The notes beneath the pieces are model-generated. The model ran no database searches, was not told the DNA's origin, and saw only the letters and a list, made by a program, of their open reading frames with translations. The position numbers and the translations under genes are program-made. This document shows, in pieces, positions 7,896 through 15,805 of a DNA stretch of 39,722 bases. This DNA is from an uncultured Clostridia bacterium. GTDB taxonomy: Bacteria; Bacillota; Clostridia; Oscillospirales; Acutalibacteraceae. The stretch covers positions 1-39,722 of the forward strand of contig CANPZK010000005.1 in the NCBI GenBank assembly GCA_947588875.1, given 5' to 3'. Each line of letters starts with the position of its first letter. Position 1 is the stretch's first letter.

Positions 7896-7930
7896 GCTTT
7901 GGGGTAAGCTCGCCCGCTGTCGCGGGCATC

Positions 7931-8083
7931 GCGCTTTCGGGGCGGCGACCGGCGCGGCGGCAGCCGCGCCGGAAAAACGCGGCCGCCGGAGCCCCTTCCC
8001 CGTGATGCCGACCCTGCGCCGCCGCGTTTTTCGGCAAATTCCCGCCGGAGGCGGGAATTTGCGGGTCGCCGCCCCGAAAGCGC
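7931..8083. repeat. GC-rich cloverleaf-like inverted repeat, copy 1 (reverse orientation)
   Basis: A perfect 20-base outer stem joins 7931-7950 to 8064-8083. Inside are three hairpins in the order A (GGCGCGGC 7951-7958 with GCCGCGCC 7963-7970), B (AAAAACGCGGC 7973-7983 with GCCGCGTTTTT 8021-8031) and C (CAAATTCCCGCC 8035-8046 with GGCGGGAATTTG 8050-8061, loop GGA). The same three hairpins, in reverse order, occur in two other intergenic places (15585-15724, 23076-23213), all enclosed by GGGCGGCGACC/GGTCGCCGCCC. Frames that can be read through it are by-products of the GC-rich repeat and are not called as genes. Confidence 0.85.
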
Positions 8084-8104
8084 CCGACTCCCCGCCCCTT
8101 TTCC

Positions 8105-8133
8105 TTGACAAAACCGCCGCTTTGGAATAAGAT
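8105..8133 (+). promoter_or_regulatory. Sigma-A type promoter for glyS
   Basis: TTGACA at 8105-8110 and TAAGAT at 8128-8133 are separated by 17 bases. It leaves a leader of about 100 bases before glyS with no T-box motif visible. GATAAT at 8131 is an alternative -10 with a poorer spacing. Confidence 0.7.
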
Positions 8134-8242
8134 AATATTTGTTACAGCACAGCTGCGGACACGGCTTTACAGGCTCTGTTACTATTCCTCCGGCGGCGTG
8201 CAAAAATCAAAGCGAAAGCTGTATCTGAAAGGATTTGTCAAT

Positions 8243-9619
8243 ATGAACAACAGCGATAAGAGTATGGAAAAAATAGTGGCTCTGTGCAAGGGCAGGGGCT
8301 TTGTATATCCCGGGTCTGAAATTTACGGCGGCCTTGCAAACACATGGGATTACGGTCCGCTCGGCGTTGAGCTTAAAAACAATATCAAAAACGCGTGGCG
8401 CAGGAAATTCATTCAGGAAAACAAGTACAACGTCGGCCTTGACGCGGCTATACTGATGAACCCGCAGGCGTGGGTAGCCTCGGGACATCTCGGCGGCTTT
8501 TCCGACCCGCTGATGGACTGCCGCGACTGCAAAACCCGCCACAGAGCCGACGACCTGATAGAGGATTTCGACGGCACCAACGTAGCGGGCTGGTCAAACG
8601 AGGATATGATGAAATACATAAACGAGCACGAGATACCCTGCCCGAACTGCGGAAAGCACAACTTCACCGACATAAGGCAGTTTAATCTCATGTTCAAGAC
8701 GTTCCAGGGCGTTACCGAGGACAGCAAGAACGAGATATACCTCCGTCCGGAAACGGCGCAGGGCATATTCGTAAACTTTGCGAACATTCAGAGAACGAGC
8801 CGCAAAAAGGTTCCGTTCGGCGTTGCGCAGATAGGAAAATCCTTCAGAAACGAAATAACGCCGGGAAACTTCATCTTCCGCGTGAGGGAGTTTGAGCAGA
8901 TGGAGCTTGAATTTTTCTGCAAGCCCGGAACCGATTTAGAGTGGTTCGACTACTGGAGGAGCTTTTGCAGAGATTGGCTTTACTCTCTCAACATCAAGGA
9001 GGAAAACCTCAGACTGCGCGACCACTCGCCCGAGGAGCTGTGCTTCTACTCAAAGGCGACGACGGACTTCGAGTATCTCTTCCCGTTCGGCTGGGGCGAG
9101 CTTTGGGGAATCGCCGACAGAACCGACTACGACCTCACTCAGCATCAGAATCACTCGGGAAAGAGCCTTGAATACTTCGACCCGACGGACAATTCGAGAT
9201 ATGTGCCTTACGTCATAGAGCCGTCGCTCGGAGTCGAGAGATTATTCCTCGCGATAGTCACCGAGGCGTACGACGAGGAACAGCTTGACGAAAAGGACAC
9301 GCGCGTTGTTTTGAGGCTCCACCCCGCCATTGCCCCGTTCAAGGCAGCCGTGCTTCCTCTCTCAAAGAAGCTCTCCGAAAAGGCTGAGGAGATATTCTCG
9401 GACCTCTCAAGCGACTTTATGGTTGAATTTGACGACGCAGGCTCCATAGGCAAGCGTTACCGCCGCCAGGACGAGATCGGCACTCCGCTTTGCATAACAT
9501 ACGACTTTGACTCGGAGACCGACCGCTGTGTGACCGTCCGCGACCGCGACACAATGCAGCAGGAAAGGATACCGATAGAGAGCCTTAAGGTTTACATCTC
9601 GGATAAAATCAAGTTTTGA
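8243..9619 (+). CDS. glyS: Glycyl-tRNA synthetase, alpha2 dimer type
   Basis: This enzyme charges tRNA-Gly with glycine using ATP in the cytoplasm. From the ATG at 8243 (GAAAGGA ribosome site) it has 458 residues, normal for the single-chain class II form. It begins with [20 protein letters not shown] and has a [14 protein letters not shown] segment; an inserted zinc-binding pair (CRDC and CPNC, roughly residues 90-140); motif 2 with [20 protein letters not shown]; motif 3 with EPSLGVERL; and a C-terminal anticodon-binding domain from about residue 355 ([19 protein letters not shown]). The longer frame starting at 8105 would run through the promoter and is not used. It is a single-gene unit with its own promoter and terminator. 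Unlike many Firmicutes glyS genes, no T-box precedes it. Confidence 0.97.
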   Translation: MNNSDKSMEKIVALCKGRGFVYPGSEIYGGLANTWDYGPLGVELKNNIKNAWRRKFIQENKYNVGLDAAILMNPQAWVASGHLGGFSDPLMDCRDCKTRHRADDLIEDFDGTNVAGWSNEDMMKYINEHEIPCPNCGKHNFTDIRQFNLMFKTFQGVTEDSKNEIYLRPETAQGIFVNFANIQRTSRKKVPFGVAQIGKSFRNEITPGNFIFRVREFEQMELEFFCKPGTDLEWFDYWRSFCRDWLYSLNIKEENLRLRDHSPEELCFYSKATTDFEYLFPFGWGELWGIADRTDYDLTQHQNHSGKSLEYFDPTDNSRYVPYVIEPSLGVERLFLAIVTEAYDEEQLDEKDTRVVLRLHPAIAPFKAAVLPLSKKLSEKAEEIFSDLSSDFMVEFDDAGSIGKRYRRQDEIGTPLCITYDFDSETDRCVTVRDRDTMQQERIPIESLKVYISDKIKF

Positions 9620-9626
9620 TACAACA

Positions 9627-9662
9627 GAGCGACCCCGCCGGAAATGCGGGGCCGCTCTTTTT
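9627..9662 (+). terminator. Intrinsic terminator of glyS
   Basis: GAGCGACCCCGC pairs with GCGGGGCCGCTC (one mismatch) around a short loop and is followed by TTTTT, nine bases after the glyS stop. Confidence 0.9.
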
Positions 9663-9913
9663 CGCGGCAAGGAGCATTACGGCACGGCTGATGTATCAGC
9701 GTCATATTATATAACAAGAAATCGGTATTTCGCCTTAAAGCAAAGTCTTAAAGCCGTATCTGTCAAATGCGCGCCCTGCAAGTGTGCCGAGAGCGTTTTG
9801 CAATAAATCTTGTTCGGTCTTGTGAAAAATCAACAATAATCAGCCCAAATTATACAAATGTGGCGGTAAAATGCAAGAAATTGAAAAATAACTTGCAAAA
9901 TTTCAAAAATGGC
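9663..9913. other. Intergenic region without recognised gene
   Basis: These 251 bases are AT-rich and contain no convincing reading frame. A small inverted repeat GCTGATGTATCAGC lies near 9688. No T-box, tRNA or riboswitch core was recognised. It may carry upstream control sites for the glnA promoter. Confidence 0.5.
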
Positions 9914-9942
9914 TTGACAAAGAAAGCCCGATAATATATACT
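9914..9942 (+). promoter_or_regulatory. Sigma-A type promoter for glnA
   Basis: TTGACA (9914-9919) and TATACT (9937-9942) are 17 bases apart. Transcription would start near 9949, just upstream of the leader hairpins. Confidence 0.8.
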
Positions 9943-9956
9943 TTAGGGCAGAAAGA

Positions 9957-10003
9957 CAGCAACGACGCTGAAGTCCAAGGGGCTTTTAGCGTCGTTTTTG
10001 TTT
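9957..10003 (+). promoter_or_regulatory. glnA leader attenuator with ANTAR-type hexaloop
   Basis: CAGC (9957-9960) and GCTG (9967-9970) close a six-base loop AACGAC, with A at loop position 1 and G at position 4, the known signature of ANTAR-protein RNA targets. The same bases AACGACGCT (9961-9969) pair with AGCGTCGTT (9988-9996) to form a terminator followed by TTTGTTTT. The two structures exclude each other, so binding of an ANTAR protein to the small hairpin would permit read-through into glnA. The usual upstream partner hairpin (P1) is not clear here, because the promoter leaves little room. The terminator is certain; the ANTAR reading is inference. Confidence 0.65.
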
Positions 10004-10078
10004 TACCGATTCAGCGTTTCAACATTCGCAAATTTCACGACCCAAAAAACATTAAAAAGAGGATAGGAGAGATTTTAA

Positions 10079-12178
10079 ATGTCCACACCGGTTAGTGTTC
10101 CCGAAATTTTCGGAAGCCTCGTATTTGACGACGCAACAATGAAGGAGCGCCTGCCCAAGCAGACCTATAAGGCGCTGAAAAAGACGATTCAGGACGGCGA
10201 CGTGCTCGATTTGAACGTGGCGAACATAGTAGCCAACGCGATGAAGGATTGGGCGGTTGAAAAGGGAGCCACCCACTACACGCACTGGTTCCAGCCCATG
10301 ACGGGCATCACGGCGGAGAAGCACGACAGCTTCATCAACCCGACCGACGACGGCAGAGTTATAATGGAGTTCTCCGGCAAGGAGCTTATAAAGGGCGAGC
10401 CTGACGCTTCGTCGTTCCCCTCGGGCGGCATAAGAGCCACCTTCGAGGCGAGAGGCTACACGGCTTGGGACCCGACCTCATACGCCTTTATAAAGGACGG
10501 CACTCTGTGCATTCCGACGGCGTTCTGCTCATACACCGGAGAGGTGCTCGACAAAAAGACCCCGCTGCTGCGCTCTATGGAGAGAATAAGCGACGAGGCG
10601 GTAAGAGTATTAAGGCTTTTCGGCGACAACGAAACGACAAGAGTAGTTACAACGGTAGGCCCCGAGCAGGAGTACTTCCTGATAGACAAGGAGCTTTACG
10701 AGCAGAGAAAGGACCTCAGATATACGGGCAGAACGCTCTTTGGAGCAAAGGCCCCGAAGGGGCAGGAGCTTGAGGACCACTATTTCGGCGTTATAAGGCC
10801 GAGAGTAGTCGAGTTTATGGCTGACCTTGACCGCGAGCTTTGGAAGCTCGGCATACTCGCAAAGACGAAGCACAACGAGGTTGCTCCGGCACAGCACGAG
10901 CTTGCCCCGATATTCACAACGACTAACCTCGCGACCGACCACAACCAGCTCACAATGGAGATAATGAAAAAGACCGCCGAAAAGCACGGAATGGTTTGCC
11001 TGCTCCACGAAAAGCCGTTTGCGGGAGTGAACGGAAGCGGAAAGCACAACAACTGGTCTATTTCAACAAACACGGGCAAAAATCTGCTGAACCCGGGCAA
11101 AATGCCCGCCGAGAACACGCAGTTCCTGCTCTTCTTAGCGGCTGTTGTAAAGGGCGTTGACGAGTATCAGGATTTGCTCAGAATTTCCGTCGCAAGCGCG
11201 GGCAACGACCACAGACTCGGAGCCAACGAGGCTCCTCCGGCGGTAATCTCAATGTTCCTCGGCGACGAGCTTCAGGCCGTTATAGATTCAATAGTAGAGG
11301 GCACGGAGTACTCCGCCGACGGCAAGCACAAGATGCAGCTCGGCTCCAACGTGCTTCCCGACTTCACAAAGGACACCACCGACAGAAACCGCACCTCGCC
11401 GTTTGCCTTCACGGGCAACAAGTTTGAGTTCCGTATGCTCGGCTCCGCGCTGAATATAGCCTGCCCGAACATAATGCTCAACACAATAGTCGCTGAGGAG
11501 CTTTCGCTCTTTGCCGACGAGCTTGAAAAGGCGGACGATTTTGACAGCGCGGTAAAGGATATAATAAAGAAGGCGTTTACAGAGCACCAGAGGATAATCT
11601 TCAACGGCGACAACTACGCCGACGAGTGGCTCGTTGAGGCCGAGAGGAGAGGACTTTCAAATCTCCGCTCCACTCCGGAGGCGTTCAGCAGATACCTCAC
11701 AGAGAAGAACGTCAAGCTCTTCACAAAGCACAAGGTTTATACCGAGAAGGAACTGAACGCGAGATACGAGATAATGCTTGAGAACTACTCAAAGGTTATC
11801 AATATAGAGGCTGAAACAATGCTCGATATGGCTAAGAAGGATATTCTCCCGTCAGTATCGGCTTATGTGAGAGAGCTTACGGATACTGCTCTTTCAAAGA
11901 AGGCTCTGTCCGACACTATCCCGTGCGACGTAGAGATCGAGCTTGCCGAAAAGCTCTCAAAGCTCAATGTGTGCTTCTCAAAGAAGATTGCGGCTTTAGA
12001 GGAGGCTCTCATAAAGGCGAAGGACGTAGAGGGCGTTCAGGCTCTTGCGGACTTCTATCAGGGAACCGTGTTTGCCGCTATGTCCGAGCTGAGGGCTGTC
12101 GGCGACGAAATGGAGGTAAACGTATCCTCAGACTATTGGCCCTATCCGTCATACGGCGATATGCTGTTCAGCATTTGA
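10079..12178 (+). CDS. glnN: Glutamine synthetase type III
   Basis: The 699-residue protein joins ammonium and glutamate to glutamine at the cost of ATP. Length and sequence match the large GSIII class, not the 440-470-residue GSI. GSIII marks are visible: [20 protein letters not shown] near the N-terminus, [42 protein letters not shown] (glutamate/metal site), [31 protein letters not shown], and a long helical C-terminal region after residue 560. An AGGAGAG ribosome site precedes the ATG. The leader carries an attenuator, and the next gene is an ammonium channel with a similar leader, so both are probably induced under nitrogen limitation. Confidence 0.96.
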   Translation: MSTPVSVPEIFGSLVFDDATMKERLPKQTYKALKKTIQDGDVLDLNVANIVANAMKDWAVEKGATHYTHWFQPMTGITAEKHDSFINPTDDGRVIMEFSGKELIKGEPDASSFPSGGIRATFEARGYTAWDPTSYAFIKDGTLCIPTAFCSYTGEVLDKKTPLLRSMERISDEAVRVLRLFGDNETTRVVTTVGPEQEYFLIDKELYEQRKDLRYTGRTLFGAKAPKGQELEDHYFGVIRPRVVEFMADLDRELWKLGILAKTKHNEVAPAQHELAPIFTTTNLATDHNQLTMEIMKKTAEKHGMVCLLHEKPFAGVNGSGKHNNWSISTNTGKNLLNPGKMPAENTQFLLFLAAVVKGVDEYQDLLRISVASAGNDHRLGANEAPPAVISMFLGDELQAVIDSIVEGTEYSADGKHKMQLGSNVLPDFTKDTTDRNRTSPFAFTGNKFEFRMLGSALNIACPNIMLNTIVAEELSLFADELEKADDFDSAVKDIIKKAFTEHQRIIFNGDNYADEWLVEAERRGLSNLRSTPEAFSRYLTEKNVKLFTKHKVYTEKELNARYEIMLENYSKVINIEAETMLDMAKKDILPSVSAYVRELTDTALSKKALSDTIPCDVEIELAEKLSKLNVCFSKKIAALEEALIKAKDVEGVQALADFYQGTVFAAMSELRAVGDEMEVNVSSDYWPYPSYGDMLFSI

Positions 12179-12320
12179 TAAATTTGATTTTCAATACTCA
12201 ACCCCATAAAGCCTTGCGCCGCCGAATAATGGCGTTCGCGGCGCTTGATTAAGGCTTGCCTTGGCGGGCGGGGGATTGCAGGCTGATTTTTCGGCTGAAA
12301 GTAAGCTAAAAAACAGAATA

Positions 12321-12406
12321 GCTTTGGCACAGACCAAAGCAAAACTCAGGCACAAAGGTGTGCGGCATTTTTTGGAAGTGAAAAATAGCTGCACACCTTT
12401 TTTATA
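12321..12406 (+). promoter_or_regulatory. amt leader: tandem hairpins and attenuator of ANTAR type
   Basis: A first hairpin pairs GCTTTGG (12321-12327) with CCAAAGC (12334-12340) around the hexaloop CACAGA. Ten bases later GCAC (12350-12353) and GTGC (12360-12363) close the hexaloop AAAGGT, with A1 and G4. AAAGGTGTGC (12354-12363) also pairs with GCACACCTTT (12391-12400) in a terminator followed by a U-rich tract; its interior holds a further ATTTTT/AAAAAT stem. Small hairpin and terminator exclude each other. Two tandem hexaloops before a competing terminator are the known layout of ANTAR targets. The first loop has its A and G shifted by one place from the consensus. Confidence 0.7.
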
Positions 12407-12431
12407 TTTATCTTAATAAGGGGGAACTTTT

Positions 12432-14150
12432 ATGAACGACATTATGAATGCCGTAAACTCCACGATCTTCGGAACGGAGGGCGTGTGGTTTCTAATCGGC
12501 GCGGCGCTCGTTTTCTTTATGCAATGCGGCTTCGCAATGGTTGAAACAGGCTTTACAAGAGCCAAAAATGCGGCGAACATAATAATGAAAAACCTGATGG
12601 ATTTCTGCCTTGGAACCGTGGTATTTATGGTTCTGGGCTTCGGACTGCTGTGCGGCGAGGACGCGCTGTTCGGACTTGTCGGGCTGCCGAATTTGCAGAT
12701 ATTTACGGACTTTGCAAACTTCCCGTGGCACAACTTCGTGTTCAATATGGTGTTCTGCGCAACGGCGGCTACAATAGTTTCCGGCGCAATGGCGGAGAGA
12801 ACAAAGTTTTTGTCCTACTGCATCTATTCCGTCATCATCTCCGCTGTTGTTTATCCGATAGAGGCTCACTGGATATGGGGCGGCGGCTGGCTGTCGCAGT
12901 TGGGCTTCCTTGACTTCGCGGGCTCCTGCGCTATCCATATGGTCGGCGGCATCTCCGCTCTCATCGGCGCGATAATCCTCGGACCTCGTATCGGAAAGTA
13001 CAGCAAGAGCGGCAAGGTGCACGCTATACCCGGCCACAGCCTTACGCTCGGCGCGCTCGGCGTGTTTATATTGTGGTTCGGCTGGTACGGCTTTAACGGC
13101 GCGGCAGCGGCTACAACAGACAACCTCGGTCAGATCTTCCTCACAACTACTATTGCTCCGGCGGTTGCCACCTGCGCTACCATGATATTCACATGGATAA
13201 AGAACGGCAAGCCCGACGTTTCAATGTCGCTTAACGGCTCTCTCGCCGGACTTGTTGCGGTGACGGCTCCCTGCGCCGACGTAGACGCTCTCGGCGCGGC
13301 GATAATCGGACTTGTAGCCGGAATACTCGTTGTGGTTGCCGTTGAATTTATAGACATAAAGCTCAAGATAGACGACCCGGTCGGCGCTGTGGCTGTTCAC
13401 GGCGTGAACGGTGTATGGGGAACGCTCGCCGTTGGACTTTTTGCAACGGGCCAGGGTCAGGACGGCGTTATCGGTCTGTTCTACGGCGGCGGCTTCAAGC
13501 AGCTCGGAATACAGGCTCTCGGCATAGTTTGCGTTGCCGCTTTCACAATAGTTTTGATGACGGCTACATTCCAGCTTATAAAGCATACGGTAGGCCTTAG
13601 AGCCTCGAGAGAAGAGGAGCTTTCCGGTCTTGACAGCACGGAGCACGGCATAGCGAGCTCCTACGCCGACTTTATGCCGAGCACGCTCTCGCTCAATTCC
13701 ACAGATACAAAAGAGCCTCTCGTTCCCGTTGCGGCGGCTGTTCCGGTACACGTAAACAACGAGTCGGTTTACAGCAACCCAGACGGCAAGAAGATAACAA
13801 AGATAGACATTGTATGCAGACAGAACAAGTTTGACGAGCTCAAGGCGGCTCTCAACGAGATCGGAGTTTCCGGCATGACCGTAACTCAGGTTCTCGGCTA
13901 CGGCGTACAGAAGGGCAAGCCCGAGTTCTACCGCGGCGTTCCGGTCGAGGTGAATCTCCTGCCCAAGGTTCAGGTTGAGATAGTAGTCTGCACAGTGCCT
14001 GTAAAGCAGGTAATAGACACCGCCGTAAAGGCTCTTTATACGGGTCATATCGGCGACGGCAAGATATTCGTATATGAGGTTCTGGACGTAGTAAAGGTTC
14101 GCACCGGCGAAACCGGCCGCGAGGCTCTCCAAAACCCCGACACAGATTAA
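12432..14150 (+). CDS. amt: Ammonium transporter fused to a C-terminal PII (GlnK-like) domain
   Basis: Residues 1-400 form an 11-helix Amt channel that conducts ammonium across the cell membrane. The pore twin histidines are visible at H169 (CAIHMVGG) and H323 (AVHGVNGVWG), and the start FLIGAALVFFMQCGFAMVE is typical. A linker of about 50 residues leads to a PII domain at about 455-572, with KKITKIDIVCRQNKFDELK, a T-loop including GKPEFYRGVPVEV (Y500 corresponds to the modified tyrosine of GlnB), and the signature HIGDGKIFVYEVLDVVKVRT. PII normally plugs the channel when nitrogen is ample, so the fusion would tether the inhibitor to its target. No separate glnK is seen nearby. It follows glnA on the same strand but has its own leader attenuator. 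Confidence 0.95.
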   Translation: MNDIMNAVNSTIFGTEGVWFLIGAALVFFMQCGFAMVETGFTRAKNAANIIMKNLMDFCLGTVVFMVLGFGLLCGEDALFGLVGLPNLQIFTDFANFPWHNFVFNMVFCATAATIVSGAMAERTKFLSYCIYSVIISAVVYPIEAHWIWGGGWLSQLGFLDFAGSCAIHMVGGISALIGAIILGPRIGKYSKSGKVHAIPGHSLTLGALGVFILWFGWYGFNGAAAATTDNLGQIFLTTTIAPAVATCATMIFTWIKNGKPDVSMSLNGSLAGLVAVTAPCADVDALGAAIIGLVAGILVVVAVEFIDIKLKIDDPVGAVAVHGVNGVWGTLAVGLFATGQGQDGVIGLFYGGGFKQLGIQALGIVCVAAFTIVLMTATFQLIKHTVGLRASREEELSGLDSTEHGIASSYADFMPSTLSLNSTDTKEPLVPVAAAVPVHVNNESVYSNPDGKKITKIDIVCRQNKFDELKAALNEIGVSGMTVTQVLGYGVQKGKPEFYRGVPVEVNLLPKVQVEIVVCTVPVKQVIDTAVKALYTGHIGDGKIFVYEVLDVVKVRTGETGREALQNPDTD

Positions 14151-14181
14151 TAAGCCCTATCCTTTTTAATTCACATAACAA

Positions 14182-14217
14182 GGCAAGCCCCCGCAGAGAG
14201 ATTTGCGGGGGCTTGCC
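14182..14217 (+). terminator. Perfect 14-bp hairpin after amt
   Basis: GGCAAGCCCCCGCA (14182-14195) pairs perfectly with TGCGGGGGCTTGCC (14204-14217). There is no T-run on either side, so it may stabilise the 3' end of the mRNA or terminate weakly. Confidence 0.55.
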
Positions 14218-14275
14218 GTCGGTGCGGAGGCAATTATTAACAGAAGATTAAATTTATTGCCGCCGCGTTAAACGG

Positions 14276-14304
14276 TTGACTTTTTTGCAAAATATGGGTA
14301 TCAT
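14276..14304 (+). promoter_or_regulatory. Promoter of the 49-residue peptide gene
   Basis: TTGACT (14276-14281) and TATCAT (14299-14304) lie 17 bases apart, and a strong ribosome site and ATG follow within 50 bases. Confidence 0.7.
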
Positions 14305-14343
14305 ATATACATAACAAAATCCTTGAGCGGAGGAGTAAAATAT

Positions 14344-14493
14344 ATGAAAAAGAGCAAGCTTATTACAATAATTGCAGTCACAAGCTCGATTTTGGCAGTT
14401 GCCGCCGCCGTCTTTGCCTTCTTTGTTGTTAAGGAAAAGAAAAAGAAGGACGACGAGGAGCTTGAACAGTATCTTGAGGGCTCTATCCAGTAA
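14344..14493 (+). CDS. 49-residue single-pass membrane peptide
   Basis: A 49-codon frame starts with ATG at 14344 behind a GGAGGAG site. The peptide has a basic start (MKKSKL), one hydrophobic helix of about 23 residues (ITIIAVTSSILAVAAAVFAF), and a charged tail with KEKKKKDDEELEQYLEG. The helix could be a membrane anchor or an uncleaved signal; positive charge on both sides of the helix makes topology ambiguous. Own promoter and own terminator make it an independent transcription unit of about 250 bases. I do not recognise a family; such proteins are often missed by annotation. Confidence 0.75.
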   Translation: MKKSKLITIIAVTSSILAVAAAVFAFFVVKEKKKKDDEELEQYLEGSIQ

Positions 14494-14519
14494 AGCCCCG
14501 AACACATAACCGTCAATGA

Positions 14520-14554
14520 GCGCTCTCCGCCTTTGCGGAGGGCGCATTTCTTTT
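14520..14554 (+). terminator. Intrinsic terminator of the small peptide gene
   Basis: GCGCTCTCCGC (14520-14530) pairs with GCGGAGGGCGC (14535-14545) with one G-T pair and a four-base loop, then ATTTCTTTT. Confidence 0.85.
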
Positions 14555-14641
14555 AAGACATACATATATTTTCGTATGCACGCCTTTCCGAATTTGCCGT
14601 ATGCGGCCGGATAACAGGCGTTGTGCGAGGAAGTGGAAATT

Positions 14642-15526
14642 ATGGATAACAGCTTTAACGATCGTACGCTCGAACAGGTTCGCACCCCGTCCGAGCATAT
14701 TTGCGGGTTCTTAAAAAAGCCCGTCGTTTTGTTCGTCGGCGTGCTCTCTGCCGCCGCGGCTATACTTTTATTATTCTCGGTATCGACGTATATCGCCGCG
14801 CCCGGGGCTGACGGAAACGCCTCTCTTGCCGCCGCCGCGCTTGCGCTCGTTTTTCCGTTTGCGGCGGTCTCCGCCGCTCTCGGGGCGCTTATCGCGGTGA
14901 TTTTCTCCCTTGCGGCGGCGGGCAGACTGCACGCCGCGTTTCTGAATGTTGCGACAGTCGCCGCTTCGCTCAGGCTTGCGCTCGCCATTGCAGCCGCCGT
15001 GCTTTTTATATACGCTTCGGCAAGGAGCGTTTTCATCGACCGCGACGCGGATACGCTCTTTTCGTCCGTTTTTAATTTACGGCTCGGCGAGGAGCCTTGG
15101 GCGGACGTCGCCTATAACGCGCTCGGGTATTCCCTGCTTATCGCGCTGTGTATCGCGCTCGCGCTGAACGCGGTTTATCATATAACCGCCGTGCGCCTTG
15201 CCGCGGGAATAGGGCGCGTTTTCGGGAATAGGAGCGCCGAAATACCGTGTATCGGCGCAGTTTATTCGTTTAATATAGCCGCCGTATGCTGTTTCCTTTT
15301 GCTCGCGGCGGCTGAGTCGGTATCGTGTATTGTCCGCGCGGCAAACGGAGAGGAGCTTAGCCTTGTACCTCTGATTTTTCTTTTTACCGCCGCGATTCTT
15401 TACGCGGTTAAATCGCGGGTGGCGGGCTCGCTTTCGTCGCATATGAAATTCCCCGCTTTGACGGTTGACGGCGGTCCGACGACAAGCCAATATTACGGCG
15501 ACGGCTTTTCGGACGACGGCAGTTAA
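14642..15526 (+). CDS. Polytopic membrane protein of unknown function
   Basis: From the ATG at 14642 the protein has 294 residues and about six membrane segments: roughly residues 28-52 (VVLFVGVLSAAAAILLLFSV), 62-95, 97-130, 160-185, 205-235 and 240-262. The start is short, hydrophilic and acidic, and the end (GGPTTSQYYGDGFSDDGS) is small and cytosolic or external. Alanine content is very high. An in-frame start 21 bases earlier (14621) is possible but has no better ribosome site. I recognise no family. It is followed by repeat copy 2, and the next gene is an unrelated transporter. Confidence 0.75.
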   Translation: MDNSFNDRTLEQVRTPSEHICGFLKKPVVLFVGVLSAAAAILLLFSVSTYIAAPGADGNASLAAAALALVFPFAAVSAALGALIAVIFSLAAAGRLHAAFLNVATVAASLRLALAIAAAVLFIYASARSVFIDRDADTLFSSVFNLRLGEEPWADVAYNALGYSLLIALCIALALNAVYHITAVRLAAGIGRVFGNRSAEIPCIGAVYSFNIAAVCCFLLLAAAESVSCIVRAANGEELSLVPLIFLFTAAILYAVKSRVAGSLSSHMKFPALTVDGGPTTSQYYGDGFSDDGS

Positions 15527-15584
15527 GACGCGCAGGGGGCTGTCGCGCCATGTTCTCGGCAGGCTTGAGCGGGAGCCGGGGTAC

Positions 15585-15724
15585 TCGGGCGGCGACCGCA
15601 CATTCCCGCCTGCGGCGGGAATTTGCCCGAAAACGCGGCGGGCACGGCTTTGCGGCTCGGGGCAGGGACTTCGCCCCGCCGCGTTTTCCCGCGCGGCGCG
15701 CGCGCCGCGCGGGTCGCCGCCCGA
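15585..15724. repeat. GC-rich cloverleaf-like inverted repeat, copy 2
   Basis: The outer stem TCGGGCGGCGACC (15585-15597) pairs with GGTCGCCGCCCGA (15712-15724). Inside, hairpin C (ATTCCCGCC 15602-15610 with GGCGGGAAT 15614-15622), hairpin B (AAAACGCGGCGGG 15630-15642 with CCCGCCGCGTTTT 15675-15687) and hairpin A (CCGCGCGGCGC 15689-15699 with GCGCCGCGCGG 15702-15712) follow in this order. It lies between two + strand genes, in the same orientation as copy 3 and opposite to copy 1. Confidence 0.85.
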
Positions 15725-15805
15725 ACAGCCCTCCCGCAGTAACATAATAAAACGAGCGGCGCGACAGCCGGTGTCCGCCGCCCGCTCTCCGAAGGAGGAA
15801 AACCA

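Noticed and set aside
7931..8083. CRISPR or tandem-repeat array
   Set aside because: The three copies are over 7 kb apart, palindromic and without spacers; no cas genes are present.
7761..8104. Prophage attachment site between fibre gene and glyS
   Set aside because: No tRNA gene, integrase or direct repeat is visible in the window, and the left end of the element is outside it.
8105..8242. Upstream extension of glyS
   Set aside because: It starts with the TTG of the -35 element and would be untranscribed in part. The ATG at 8243 fits the family start.
9936..9956. P1 hairpin of an ANTAR target in the glnA leader
   Set aside because: A CTTT/AAAG pairing can be drawn, but it overlaps the -10 element and would not be wholly transcribed.
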